Below are positions 9,382 through 17,017 of a DNA stretch of 30,688 nucleotides, in pieces (position 1 is the stretch's first letter; each line of letters opens with the position of its first letter). The DNA comes from an uncultured Oscillibacter sp. GTDB taxonomy: Bacteria; Bacillota; Clostridia; Oscillospirales; Oscillospiraceae. The translations under genes were made by a program, and so were the position numbers. Location of the stretch: the NCBI RefSeq assembly GCF_910579365.1, contig NZ_CAJTUX010000031.1:1-30688 (forward strand), read 5' to 3'. The notes beneath the pieces were generated by a model, which did no database searches, had not been told where the DNA came from, and saw only the letters and a list, made by a program, of their open reading frames with translations.

Positions 9382-10740
9382 TCAATTCCGCAGGCTGTGC
9401 AGCGGCGCGGGGATTCTTCCTCCCCGGCTGATGAACCCGGCGGAGGACTCCCGGTGGACAGGCATCACCGGCGCGCTGCCCAGGAGGCCCCCCATCTCGA
9501 TGGTTCCCCCCACGTCCTTCCCCGGCGCGGGAAGAATGCGCACGGCGGTGGTCTTGTTGTTCACCATGCCGATGGCCGCCTCGTCGGCGATGATGGCGGC
9601 GATGGTCTCCGCCGGGGTGTCCCCGGGGATGGCGATCATATCCAGGCCCACAGAGCAGACGCAGGTCATGGCCTCCAGCTTATCCAGGCACAGCGTCCCC
9701 CGGCGGGCGGCGGCAATCATGCCCTCGTCCTCACTGACGGGGATGAAGGCCCCGGAGAGCCCCCCCACGCTGGAGGAGGCCATAACGCCCCCCTTCTTCA
9801 CCGCGTCGTTCAGCATGGCCAGCGCCGCCGTGGTGCCGTGGGCGCCGCAGACCTCCAGGCCCAGTTCCTCCAGAATCCGGGCCACGCTGTCGCCGACGGC
9901 GGGAGTGGGCGCGAGACTCAAATCCACGATGCCAAAGGGGGTGTCCAGCCTCCGGCTGGCCTCCTGGGCCACCAGCTGGCCCATCCGGGTCACCCGGAAA
10001 GCGGTCTTCTTGATGGTCTCCGCCGCCACGTCCAGGGGCTGGCCCTTGACGGTCTGGAGCGCGTGGTACACCACGCCCGGCCCGGAGACGCCCACATTGA
10101 TGACCTTCTCCGCCTCTCCCGCGCCATGGAAGGCCCCGGCCATGAAGGGATTGTCCTCCACGGCGTTGCAGAACACCACCAGTTTCGCGCAGCCCAGGCC
10201 GTCCCGGTCCGCCGTGGCGGCGGCAGTCTCCTTGACGATGCGGCCCATGAGGCTGACCGCGTCCATGTTGATCCCCGCCCGGGTGGAGCCCACGTTGACG
10301 GAGGAGCAGACCAGCTCCGTCCGGGACAGCGCCTCCGGAATGGAGCGGATGAGGCGCTCGTCCGCTTTGGTCATGCCCTTTTGGACCAGGGCGGAATAAC
10401 CGCCGATGAAGTTCACGCCGCAGCTCTGCGCGGCCCGGTCCAGGGCCAGGGCGAAGGGCACGCAGTCCTCCGTCTCGCTGGCCCCGGCCACCATAGCCAT
10501 GGGCGTGACGGAGATGCGCTTGTTGACAATGGGGATGCCGAACTCGTCCTCAATGTCCTGGCCGGTCCGGACCAGCTTCTCCGCGTAACGGCAGATCTTC
10601 TCATAAACCTTCTCACAGGCCCGCTTGGGGTCCGGGTCGCAGCAGGAGAGCAGGGAGATTCCCATGGTGATGGTGCGGATATCCAGATGCTGCTGGTCGA
10701 TCATTTCGATGGTGGAGAGGATTTCCTTTTGATTCAGCAC
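9382..10740 (-). CDS. UPF0210 (DUF711/PFL-like) family protein
   Basis: A 452-aa protein of the UPF0210 family, distantly resembling pyruvate formate-lyase in fold but without assigned activity. The N-terminus runs LNQKEILSTIEMIDQQHLDI; conserved stretches include RTITMGISLLSCCDPD, VSGPGVVYHAL and VGGTIEMGGLLGSAPVM near the C-terminus. The start is GTG (10740-10738) with AAGGAGGGG about 9 bases upstream, inside the 14-base gap after the ACT gene. The UPF0237-UPF0210 pair is conserved across Firmicutes, and the two proteins are expected to work together, the ACT protein probably sensing an amino acid. The biochemical role is unknown. Confidence 0.9.
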   Translation of the reverse strand: MLNQKEILSTIEMIDQQHLDIRTITMGISLLSCCDPDPKRACEKVYEKICRYAEKLVRTGQDIEDEFGIPIVNKRISVTPMAMVAGASETEDCVPFALALDRAAQSCGVNFIGGYSALVQKGMTKADERLIRSIPEALSRTELVCSSVNVGSTRAGINMDAVSLMGRIVKETAAATADRDGLGCAKLVVFCNAVEDNPFMAGAFHGAGEAEKVINVGVSGPGVVYHALQTVKGQPLDVAAETIKKTAFRVTRMGQLVAQEASRRLDTPFGIVDLSLAPTPAVGDSVARILEELGLEVCGAHGTTAALAMLNDAVKKGGVMASSSVGGLSGAFIPVSEDEGMIAAARRGTLCLDKLEAMTCVCSVGLDMIAIPGDTPAETIAAIIADEAAIGMVNNKTTAVRILPAPGKDVGGTIEMGGLLGSAPVMPVHRESSAGFISRGGRIPAPLHSLRN

Positions 10741-10754
10741 GGTGCAGCCCCTCC

Positions 10755-11024
10755 TTAAATGCTGTGCATGGCGTCAAAAATCTCCTCCCGCTGAATGCGG
10801 ATGGAGAGGCCCATCTCCGCCCCCAGATCGTGCAGGCCCCGGCCCAGCTCGCCGAAGCTGGCGGTGGACTTGCTGACGTCCACGGCCATGACCATGGTGA
10901 AGGCGCCCTGCAAAATGGTCTGGGAGATGTCCAGAATGTTGACGTTATAGCCCGCCAGGCAGTTGCAGACGGCGGCGATGATGCCCACCCTGTCCTGCCC
11001 CAGGACGGTGACGATGGCGTTCAT
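10755..11024 (-). CDS. UPF0237 ACT-domain protein
   Basis: A 89-aa protein made of one to two ACT-like units, related to the GcvR-type regulators. MNAIVTVLGQDRVGIIAAV carries the typical ACT strand and the D-R-V-G-I-I turn, followed by YNVNILDISQTIL. The ATG at 11024 has AAGGAGGAG about 8 bases upstream; longer in-frame extensions run into the hairpins after lysC and have no ribosome binding site. It is the upstream partner of the UPF0210 gene. No clear promoter was found between the lysC terminator and this start, so it may depend on readthrough from lysC. Confidence 0.9.
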   Translation of the reverse strand: MNAIVTVLGQDRVGIIAAVCNCLAGYNVNILDISQTILQGAFTMVMAVDVSKSTASFGELGRGLHDLGAEMGLSIRIQREEIFDAMHSI

Positions 11025-11057
11025 GGTGTTGCTCCTCCTTTGTGTTCCCTCGTATCG

Positions 11058-11121
11058 GGGCGGGCCTCCGCGCCCGCCGGAATTCCCTGAGACGAAAGGG
11101 CCGGGACAGAGCCCGGCCCCT
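11058..11121 (-). terminator. Hairpins after lysC
   Basis: On the minus strand GGGCCGGG-CTCTGT-CCCGGCCC (11120-11098 region) is followed by TTTCGT. A second hairpin, GGCGGGC/GCCCGCC (11059-11080), lies further downstream. The first is a likely partial terminator separating lysC from the ACT/UPF0210 pair. Confidence 0.6.
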
Positions 11122-11142
11122 GCCGGTATGCCGGGGGCGGAT

Positions 11143-12354
11143 TTACAGCTCGTCAAAGAACTTGTCGTGAATCGCCCGGACGGCCCGGTTCACGTCCTTC
11201 TCGTCCAGGAGCACGGACACCCGGATTTCCGAGGTGTTGATCATCTGGATGTTGATTCCCGCCTCATACAGCGCCTCAAACATCTTGGCGGCCACGCCGC
11301 AGTTGCTCATCAGTCCCGCGCCCACGATGGACACCTTGCCAATCTGATCGTCGGACTCGATGTGGTCAAAGCGCAGAGCCTCCTTGTGTTCGTTGAGGAT
11401 GGACTCCACCTCTTCCTGGTCCTTCTTGTGGATGGTGAAGGTGATGTCCTTGGTGTCCTCCCGGCCGATGGACTGCAAGATGACGTCCACATTGATGTTG
11501 TGCTTGCTCAGCAGGTCGAAAACCTGGAAGGCGACGCCGGGATTGTGCTGCAGGCCCACCAGGGCCACCCGGGCGATGCTGGTGTCCTTGGCGACGCCGG
11601 CGATGTTGGTCTTTTCCACTTTTGTAACCTCCTTGACTTTCGTGCCGGGCTTGCGCTCCAAGCTGGACACGACCTCCAAATTCACTCTGAACTTCTTTGC
11701 CAGCTCCACGCTGCGGTTGTGGAGCACCTGGGCTCCCTGGCTGGCCAGCTCCAGCATCTCGTCATAGGTGATCTCCTCCAGCTTCCGGGCGTGGGGAACA
11801 ATCCGGGGGTCCGTGGTGTAAACCCCGTCCACATCCGTGTAAATCTGGCAGAGCCCGGCCCGGAAGGCCGCCGCCAGGGCCACGGCGCTGGTGTCGGACC
11901 CACCCCGGCCCAGCGTGGTGACGTCGCCGTTGCGGTCCACGCCCTGGAAGCCGGTGACAAGGACGATGCGGTGCTGGTCCAGCTCCGCCCGAATGCGCTC
12001 GGAGTCAATTTTCTTGATCCGGGCGTCCGCGTGAACAGTGGTGGACTGAATGCCCACCTGCCACGCCGCCAGGGACACGCAGGGCAGGCCCATGGCCTCC
12101 AGCGCCATGGCGCACAGGGCCACGGAAATCTGCTCGCCCGTGGAGAGGAGCATATCCATCTCCCGCTTGGAGGCGCTGGGGTTGATCTCCTTCGCCTTTT
12201 CGATCAGGTCGTCGGTGGTGTCCCCCTGGGCGGACAGGACCACGATGACGTCGTTGCCCTTCAAATAGGTCTCCGCAATAATTCGGGCGACATTTTGGAT
12301 GCGTGCCGCGTCCTTCACGGAGCTGCCGCCGAATTTCTGTACGATCAAACTCAT
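11143..12354 (-). CDS. lysC: Aspartate kinase
   Basis: Phosphorylates aspartate, the first step to lysine, threonine, methionine and, in spore formers, dipicolinate. It has 403 aa, the usual length of monofunctional enzymes with two C-terminal ACT domains. The N-terminus has VQKFGGSSVKD (5-15), the middle has TTLGRGGSDTSAVALA and YTDVDGVYTTDPR, and the ACT part has GLQHNPGVAFQVF and SIVGAGLMSNCGVAAKMFEAL. The ATG follows AAAAGGAAGACAGAC. It lies 83 bases after hom on the same strand, so a UPF0735-hom-lysC operon is likely. The ACT domains imply feedback control by lysine and/or threonine. Confidence 0.97.
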   Translation of the reverse strand: MSLIVQKFGGSSVKDAARIQNVARIIAETYLKGNDVIVVLSAQGDTTDDLIEKAKEINPSASKREMDMLLSTGEQISVALCAMALEAMGLPCVSLAAWQVGIQSTTVHADARIKKIDSERIRAELDQHRIVLVTGFQGVDRNGDVTTLGRGGSDTSAVALAAAFRAGLCQIYTDVDGVYTTDPRIVPHARKLEEITYDEMLELASQGAQVLHNRSVELAKKFRVNLEVVSSLERKPGTKVKEVTKVEKTNIAGVAKDTSIARVALVGLQHNPGVAFQVFDLLSKHNINVDVILQSIGREDTKDITFTIHKKDQEEVESILNEHKEALRFDHIESDDQIGKVSIVGAGLMSNCGVAAKMFEALYEAGINIQMINTSEIRVSVLLDEKDVNRAVRAIHDKFFDEL

Positions 12355-12437
12355 ATGTCTGTCTTCCTTTTGCTTGAAATCAGATTGTGGGGCCTTCTTC
12401 CCCCTCTATCTTATGCGGGGCGGGGGCAGGTTGGGGC

Positions 12438-13634
12438 TCAATCCTCCAGCACCCGCATGCAGGCCAGCACGTGGAGGGACCGGGACTGCTGGGCCGCGTC
12501 CGCGCCGCTGAGAGGCTCGGTCAAAAAGGCGGTCTCGCCGTCCTCGCTGAGCACCTCCACCTGACCGAAGGCCATGGCCGCATCGGTGAGACTGCCCTCG
12601 ATGCGGAAATAGTGCCGCGTCTTCAGGGCCGAGGGCTCCTCAAAGCCCTCGGTGTCCGGGGACCAGCCGATTTCCTCCCGCCGGGGGCTTTGCTGGAGGC
12701 ACTCCATCACGTCCGCCACGCAGGCGGAGGCGGTGGGCAGCTCTCCCGCTCCCCGGCCGTAGAACATCACCTCGCCCGTGGCGTTGCCCCGGACCATGAC
12801 GGCGTTGAACACGTCTTCCACATTGGCCATGGGGTTCTCCTCCGGAATCAGGTGGGGGGCCACATAGGCGGTGCGCCCGCCACCGGGAAGACGGACCGCC
12901 CGGCCCAGCAGCTTCACCCGGTAGCCCGCCCTCTGGGCGATCTTCACGTCCCGGAGGCTGAGTTTGCTGATGCCCTCCATGGGCACCCGCTCCGGATCAA
13001 TCTGGCTGCCAAAGGCCAGGTCCGCCAGGATGCAGATTTTCCGCCCGGCGTCGATGCCCTCCACGTCGGCGGTGGGGTCCGCCTCGGCGTAGCCCTTGGT
13101 CTGGGCCTCCCGCAGGGCGTCGGAGAAAAAGGCCCCGGTGCGGACCATGCGGGTAAGAATATAATTGGTGGTGCCGTTCAGGATGCCGTACACCTCGTCG
13201 ATGCGGTTGGCGGCCATGCACTGGGTCAGGGGGTGGAGCACCGGGATGCCGCCGCCCACGCTGGCCTCGAAGAGATAGCTGACGTTCTTCTTCCTCGCCA
13301 GGGCCAGCAGCTCGCAGCCCTTCTCCGCCACCAGCTGCTTGTTGGCGGTGACCACGTGCTTTCCGGCGGAGAGGGCCCGCTTCGTGTATTCATAGGCCGC
13401 CTCCACGCCGCCGATGGTCTCCACCACCACCCGGATGTCGCCGTCCTCCTCAATCTTCCGGAAATCGTCGGTCATCAGCTGACGGTAGGGGCTGTCCGGA
13501 AAGCGCCGGACGAGGATGGATTTCACCTGTAAGGGCTCGCCCAGCTTCCGCTCGATTTGCCGGGCGTTCTCCGCAATCACCTTGGCAACGCCGGTGCCCA
13601 CGGTGCCGAGGCCCAAAATCGCAATTTGTATCAT
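12438..13634 (-). CDS. hom: Homoserine dehydrogenase
   Basis: NAD(P)-dependent reduction of aspartate semialdehyde to homoserine, the branch to threonine and methionine. The 398-aa product starts IQIAILGLGTVGTGVAKV (Rossmann fold), followed by VVTANKQLVAEKG, the substrate-site region EASVGGGIPVLHPL, and NGTTNYILTRM with YAEADPTADVEGIDAGRK. All catalytic-core motifs are present. The C-terminal part from about residue 340 is where an ACT domain normally sits, but it lacks the usual DxPGVL-type turn, so it is short or degenerate. The ATG lies 17 bases after the UPF0735 gene, with AAAGGAA upstream. Neither thrB nor thrC is next to it. Confidence 0.96.
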   Translation of the reverse strand: MIQIAILGLGTVGTGVAKVIAENARQIERKLGEPLQVKSILVRRFPDSPYRQLMTDDFRKIEEDGDIRVVVETIGGVEAAYEYTKRALSAGKHVVTANKQLVAEKGCELLALARKKNVSYLFEASVGGGIPVLHPLTQCMAANRIDEVYGILNGTTNYILTRMVRTGAFFSDALREAQTKGYAEADPTADVEGIDAGRKICILADLAFGSQIDPERVPMEGISKLSLRDVKIAQRAGYRVKLLGRAVRLPGGGRTAYVAPHLIPEENPMANVEDVFNAVMVRGNATGEVMFYGRGAGELPTASACVADVMECLQQSPRREEIGWSPDTEGFEEPSALKTRHYFRIEGSLTDAAMAFGQVEVLSEDGETAFLTEPLSGADAAQQSRSLHVLACMRVLED

Positions 13635-13651
13635 GTCGTATTCCTTTCCCT

Positions 13652-14092
13652 TTATCCCGCCAGAATCTCAAAGCGCAGCACGCCCTCCAGGGCGATGACG
13701 CTGCCCATCAGCTGCTCCAGGGACTCCTCCATCCGGCTGGTCTCGGCGGAGATGGTCACCGCCGCGCAGCCGTTGGTGGGAATGCTCTGGTTGATGGTCA
13801 GGATGTTGGCCCCGGAGGAGGCGAACAGCGCCAGCACGCCGGAGAGCACGCCGGCCGTGTCCTTGAGCATGGCGTAAAAGGTGATGATGTGCTCCGCCTT
13901 CATATCGTTGAAGGGCTGGACGGAGTCCTTGTATTTGTAAAACGCGCTGCGGCTGATGCCCGCCAGCCTTGTGGCCGCCCCGACGGTGTCCGCCTCGCCG
14001 GTCTGCATCATCCGCTTGGCCTCCGCCACCTTGACGAAAATTTCCGGCAGCGCGTCCGCCGCCACAATATAGTATTTGATCGGTCTTGCCAT
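13652..14092 (-). CDS. UPF0735 ACT-domain protein (PheB-like)
   Basis: A 146-aa protein, the standard length of the UPF0735 family. It begins MARPIKYYIVAADALPEIF and then has a small helix-turn-helix-like part with the GAATRLAGISRSAFYKYKD segment (about residues 39-57, split as GAATRLAGIS and RSAFYKYKD), followed by a C-terminal ACT domain (LKDTAGVLSGVLALFASSG, AVTISAE). In Bacillus the PheB member lies with aromatic amino acid genes; here the family member heads hom and lysC, suggesting an amino-acid-responsive regulator of this operon. The ATG at 14092 is preferred because GGAGG lies 6 bases upstream of it and inside the extension that would start at 14104. Confidence 0.9.
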   Translation of the reverse strand: MARPIKYYIVAADALPEIFVKVAEAKRMMQTGEADTVGAATRLAGISRSAFYKYKDSVQPFNDMKAEHIITFYAMLKDTAGVLSGVLALFASSGANILTINQSIPTNGCAAVTISAETSRMEESLEQLMGSVIALEGVLRFEILAG

Positions 14093-14172
14093 GGCGTCCT
14101 CCATCCGTACGGTCCGCAGGGCGGCGGGGCTTTGCTGTCAGTCCGTCCATTGCGGTCATTTGTCCTCCCTGC

Positions 14173-14201
14173 ATGCTAACATATTTTCCGCCGCTCCGCA
14201 A
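14173..14201 (-). promoter_or_regulatory. Promoter of the UPF0735-hom-lysC operon
   Basis: Minus-strand TTGCGG (14201-14196), 17 bases, TAGCAT (14178-14173) with an extended TG one base upstream. The leader would be about 75 bases, too short for a lysine riboswitch or T-box. Confidence 0.55.
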
Positions 14202-14450
14202 CTGTCGGAATCGGGAAAACTTCCGGGCAAATCCCCCCCGGCCGTGGGCAAAATGCCGGACGGGTGGGGAAACGTACCGGGTACGCCTGCTGGCCAAGGC
14301 TTCCTCCGGCGGAATGAATATACATTCTATTATTCATTCCGTCTCCACCGCTGCATCTGAAAAATGCACAAACAGCCCATTTCTTCCGTGTATTTTTCAG
14401 CAAAAGTGGAGAATTATGCCAAATAAATATGCACTATTTCTGAAAAAGTA
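14202..14450. other. Intergenic region with two inverted repeats
   Basis: The gap between the divergent hom operon and the ABC transporter has no convincing gene. It contains a perfect 10-bp inverted repeat with a 10-base spacer (14311-14340), a 13-bp inverted repeat (CTGAAAAATGCAC at 14357-14369 and GTGTATTTTTCAG at 14388-14400, one G-T pair), and AT-rich DNA up to the transporter promoter. It is probably the control region of the transporter. Confidence 0.6.
14311..14340. promoter_or_regulatory. Perfect inverted repeat, possible ArgR-type site
   Basis: GGAATGAATA, ten spacer bases, TATTCATTCC. The left half, with TGAATATACATTC, resembles the AhrC/ArgR box core TGAATWWWWATTCA. The fit to ArgR is an inference; the symmetry itself is exact. 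Confidence 0.45.
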
Positions 14451-14479
14451 TTGACAGGCGTCCCCCTCCGTGCTAAGGT
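14451..14479 (+). promoter_or_regulatory. Promoter of the amino acid ABC transporter
   Basis: Consensus TTGACA (14451-14456), a 17-base spacer, and TAAGGT (14474-14479) preceded by an extended-10 TG. The leader to the ATG is about 88 bases. Confidence 0.7.
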
Positions 14480-14573
14480 ATCCACAAGTTCGTGGGAGGA
14501 GCGCCTCCCGAACCGATGAGACCAGCGCCCGGTCCGCCGGGCAAAGATTTTGGAAGAAAAGGATGATCGTATC

Positions 14574-15452
14574 ATGAAGAAATGTTTGACGCTGCTCCTG
14601 ACCATGGTCATGGTCCTGAGCCTGGCCGCCTGCGGCGGCAGCGACGCTCCCTCCAGCGGCAGCGGCTCCGACGCCCCCGCCGCCGGCAGCCAGGACGCCG
14701 GCTCCGACACCCCCGCCGCTGGCAGCCAGGACGCCGGCTCCGACGCTCCCGCCTTTACCACTGTGGAGGCCGGCAAGCTCCACATGTCCACCAACGCCGC
14801 TTTCCCTCCCTATGAGATGACCACCGACGACGGCGGCTTCGAGGGCATCGACGTGGAGGTGGCCGAGGCTATCGCCGGAAAGCTGGGCCTGGAGCTGGTG
14901 GTGGACGACATGGGCTTTGACGCCGCCCTGCTGGCCGCCCAGAACGGCCAGAGCGACATGGTCATGGCCGGCGTCACCGTCAACGAGAAGCGTCTGGCCG
15001 TCATGGACTTCTCCGACAGCTACGCCACCGGCGTGCAGGTGGTCATCGTCAAGGAGGGCTCCCCCATCGCCACGGTGGACGACCTGGCCAACGCCCAGAT
15101 GATCGGCTGCCAGAAGGCCACCACCGGCTATATCTACTGCTCCGACACCCCGGAGAACGGCGGCTACGGCGAGGATCACGTCACCGCCTACGAGACCGGC
15201 GCGCTGGCGGTGCAGGCCCTGGTCAACGGCCAGGTGGACGCCGTGGTCATCGACAACGAGCCCGCCAAGAGCTTTGTGGCCGCCAATGACGGTCTGGTGA
15301 TTCTGGACACCGAGTTCGCCGTGGAGGACTACGCCATTGGCGTGCGGAAGGGCAACACCGCGCTGCTGGACGCCATCAACGCCGCCATGGCCGAGCTGAA
15401 GGCCGACGGCACCTTCCAGGGCATTGTGGACAAGTATATCACCGCCGAGTAA
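14574..15452 (+). CDS. Amino acid ABC transporter substrate-binding lipoprotein
   Basis: Extracytoplasmic solute-binding protein of the family 3 (polar amino acid) type, 292 aa, anchored as a lipoprotein. The signal ends in the lipobox LSLAAC with lipidated Cys20. A low-complexity linker of Ser, Gly, Asp, Ala and Pro follows, including two 12-residue repeats (DNA 14676-14747). The binding fold starts with LHMSTNAAFPPYEMTTDDG, then FEGIDVEVAEAIAGKLGLEL, and VNEKRLAVMDFSDSYATG. It is the first gene of a complete importer operon, and a hairpin after its stop probably leaves it more abundant than the membrane part. The substrate cannot be read from sequence; an ArgR-like repeat upstream hints at a basic amino acid. 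Confidence 0.95.
   Translation: MKKCLTLLLTMVMVLSLAACGGSDAPSSGSGSDAPAAGSQDAGSDTPAAGSQDAGSDAPAFTTVEAGKLHMSTNAAFPPYEMTTDDGGFEGIDVEVAEAIAGKLGLELVVDDMGFDAALLAAQNGQSDMVMAGVTVNEKRLAVMDFSDSYATGVQVVIVKEGSPIATVDDLANAQMIGCQKATTGYIYCSDTPENGGYGEDHVTAYETGALAVQALVNGQVDAVVIDNEPAKSFVAANDGLVILDTEFAVEDYAIGVRKGNTALLDAINAAMAELKADGTFQGIVDKYITAE
14676..14747 (+). repeat. Tandem 36-base repeat in the lipoprotein linker
   Basis: Two nearly identical 36-base units (14676-14711 and 14712-14747), encoding PAAGSQDAGSDT and PAAGSQDAGSDA. They lie in the spacer between the lipid anchor and the binding domain, so copy number could vary without touching the fold. Confidence 0.85.
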
Positions 15453-15462
15453 CAGCATTCGG

Positions 15463-15488
15463 AAGGGCGGCTCCCCGGCCGCCCTTTT
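15463..15488 (+). terminator. Intra-operon hairpin after the binding-protein gene
   Basis: AAGGGCGGC pairs with GCCGCCCTT with a short loop, followed by TT and CCCC. Such partial terminators after binding-protein genes commonly lower expression of the permease and ATPase. Confidence 0.65.
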
Positions 15489-15522
15489 CCCCTATCACAA
15501 AATAGAGAAAGGAGCCCCCTGC

Positions 15523-16233
15523 ATGAAAGCTACGCTCGCGGAGCGGTTTTACACCGCCTTTCTGGAGGGCAGCCGCTGGAAGCTCTACCTCCAGGGCGTC
15601 GCCTCCACCCTGGAGCTGACGGTCATCGCCCTGATCCTGGGCATCATTCTGGGACTGGTGGTGGCGGTGATCCGCACGGCTCACGACCAGCAGCGTCTGG
15701 GACAGCACAACCCCCTTCTGGCGGTGCTGAACACCCTGTGCAAGGTTTACACCACCGTCATCCGGGGCACGCCCATGATGGTCCAGCTGCTGATCTGGGG
15801 ATTCGTCATCTTCAAGACCAGCCGGAACCACACCATGGTGGGCGCCCTGGGCCTGGGCGTGAACTCCGGGGCGTATGTTGCGGAGATTGTCCGGGGCGGC
15901 CTTATGAGCGTGGACATCGGCCAGAGCGAGGCCGGCCGGTCCCTGGGACTGGATTATCTGGACACCATGCGCTTCATCGTCATTCCCCAGGCGTTCAAGA
16001 ACATCCTGCCCTCCCTGGCCAACGAGTTCATCACCCTCTTCAAGGATACCTCCCTGGTCCAGGCCATCGGCGGCATGGAGCTGGTGTATTACGCCCAGAC
16101 CATCGGCGGCAGGACCTTTGACCTCATGCCGCCCTACATCGGCATCGCGGTGATGTACTTAGTTCTGGTGATCGTCTTCACCTGGCTCCAGGGGAAGCTG
16201 GAAAGGAGGCTGCGCGAAAGTGATCGACGTTAA
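15523..16233 (+). CDS. Amino acid ABC transporter permease
   Basis: HisM/GlnP-family inner-membrane subunit, 236 aa. Predicted membrane segments include STLELTVIALILGIILGLVV, the TPMMVQLLIWGFVIF stretch and the C-terminal IGIAVMYLVLVIVFTWL. The cytoplasmic loop that contacts the ATPase has the EAA-type motif (EAGRSLGLDYLDTMRFIVI followed by PQAFKNILPSL). The ATG at 15523 has AAAGGAG about 7 bases upstream. The reading frame ends 14 bases inside the ATPase gene, implying translational coupling. One permease gene suggests a homodimeric channel. Confidence 0.95.
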   Translation: MKATLAERFYTAFLEGSRWKLYLQGVASTLELTVIALILGIILGLVVAVIRTAHDQQRLGQHNPLLAVLNTLCKVYTTVIRGTPMMVQLLIWGFVIFKTSRNHTMVGALGLGVNSGAYVAEIVRGGLMSVDIGQSEAGRSLGLDYLDTMRFIVIPQAFKNILPSLANEFITLFKDTSLVQAIGGMELVYYAQTIGGRTFDLMPPYIGIAVMYLVLVIVFTWLQGKLERRLRESDRR

Positions 16234-16942
16234 AAACCTCAGCAAATCCTTCGGGGACCACCTGGTGCTGGACGACATCTCCGAGCATATCCATCCCGGG
16301 GAAAAGGTGGTCGTCATCGGTCCCTCCGGTTCCGGCAAGTCCACCTTCCTCCGGTGCCTGAACCTGCTGGAGACCCCCACCAAGGGAAGCGTCACCTTTC
16401 AAGGAACGGTCATCACCGACCCCAAGGTGAAGATCGACCAGGTGCGCCAGAAGATGGGCATGGTGTTTCAGCACTTCAACCTCTTTCCCAATATGACCAT
16501 TCGAAGGAACATCACCCTGGCCCCGGTGCGCACGGGCCTGATGAAGCAGGAGGAGGCCGACGGGCTGGCGGACACGCTGCTCCAGCGGGTGGGCCTGACG
16601 GACAAGGCCGACGCCTATCCCAACCAGCTCTCCGGCGGGCAGAAGCAGCGGGTGGCCATCGTCCGGGCCCTGGCCATGAAGCCCCAGGTGATGCTGTTTG
16701 ACGAGCCCACCTCCGCCCTGGACCCGGAGATGGTGGGCGAGGTGCTGGACGTGATGAAGGAGCTGGCCAGAGAGGGCATGACCATGGTGGTGGTGACCCA
16801 CGAGATGGGCTTTGCCCGGGAGGTGGGCAGCCGCGTCCTCTTCATGGCCGACGGGAAGATTCTGGAGCAGGGCCCTCCGGCGGAGGTCTTCGGAAATCCC
16901 CGGCACCCCCGGCTGAAGGACTTCCTCAGCAAGGTGCTCTGA
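16220..16942 (+). CDS. Amino acid ABC transporter ATP-binding protein
   Basis: GlnQ/HisP-type ATPase, 240 aa, powering import with the preceding permease. It has Walker A GPSGSGKST (34-42), the Q-loop in MGMVFQHFNLFPNMT, signature LSGGQKQRVAIVRAL, Walker B VMLFDEPTSALDPEMVGEVL and the switch histidine in VVVTHEMGFA. The start codon is GTG at 16220, overlapping the permease end by 14 bases, with AAAGGAGG about 10 bases upstream inside the permease gene. A strong terminator follows at 16961. The operon is complete: binding protein, permease, ATPase. Confidence 0.97.
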   Translation: MIDVKNLSKSFGDHLVLDDISEHIHPGEKVVVIGPSGSGKSTFLRCLNLLETPTKGSVTFQGTVITDPKVKIDQVRQKMGMVFQHFNLFPNMTIRRNITLAPVRTGLMKQEEADGLADTLLQRVGLTDKADAYPNQLSGGQKQRVAIVRALAMKPQVMLFDEPTSALDPEMVGEVLDVMKELAREGMTMVVVTHEMGFAREVGSRVLFMADGKILEQGPPAEVFGNPRHPRLKDFLSKVL

Positions 16943-16960
16943 TCGTTTTTCGAATATGCC

Positions 16961-17000
16961 AAAAAGGGCCTTCGGGGGCGGTGCTCCCGAAGGTCCTTTT
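16961..17000. terminator. Bidirectional terminator after the ABC transporter
   Basis: AAAAGGGCCTTCGGG pairs with CCCGAAGGTCCTTTT with a short loop. The T-rich arm serves the plus strand and the A-rich arm serves the convergent aldolase gene on the minus strand. Confidence 0.85.
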
Positions 17001-17017
17001 CGATGCGCGCGGCCCGG

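Noticed and set aside
14092..14163. A leader peptide starting at an ATG with GGAGGAC upstream in the hom operon leader
   Set aside because: The frame runs without a stop deep into the UPF0735 gene, has no run of regulatory codons, and the translation is a typical shadow frame; the Shine-Dalgarno match may be chance.
14092..14172. A lysine riboswitch or T-box leader before the hom-lysC operon
   Set aside because: The predicted leader is only about 75 bases and shows neither a T-box sequence nor the multi-helix pattern of a lysine riboswitch.
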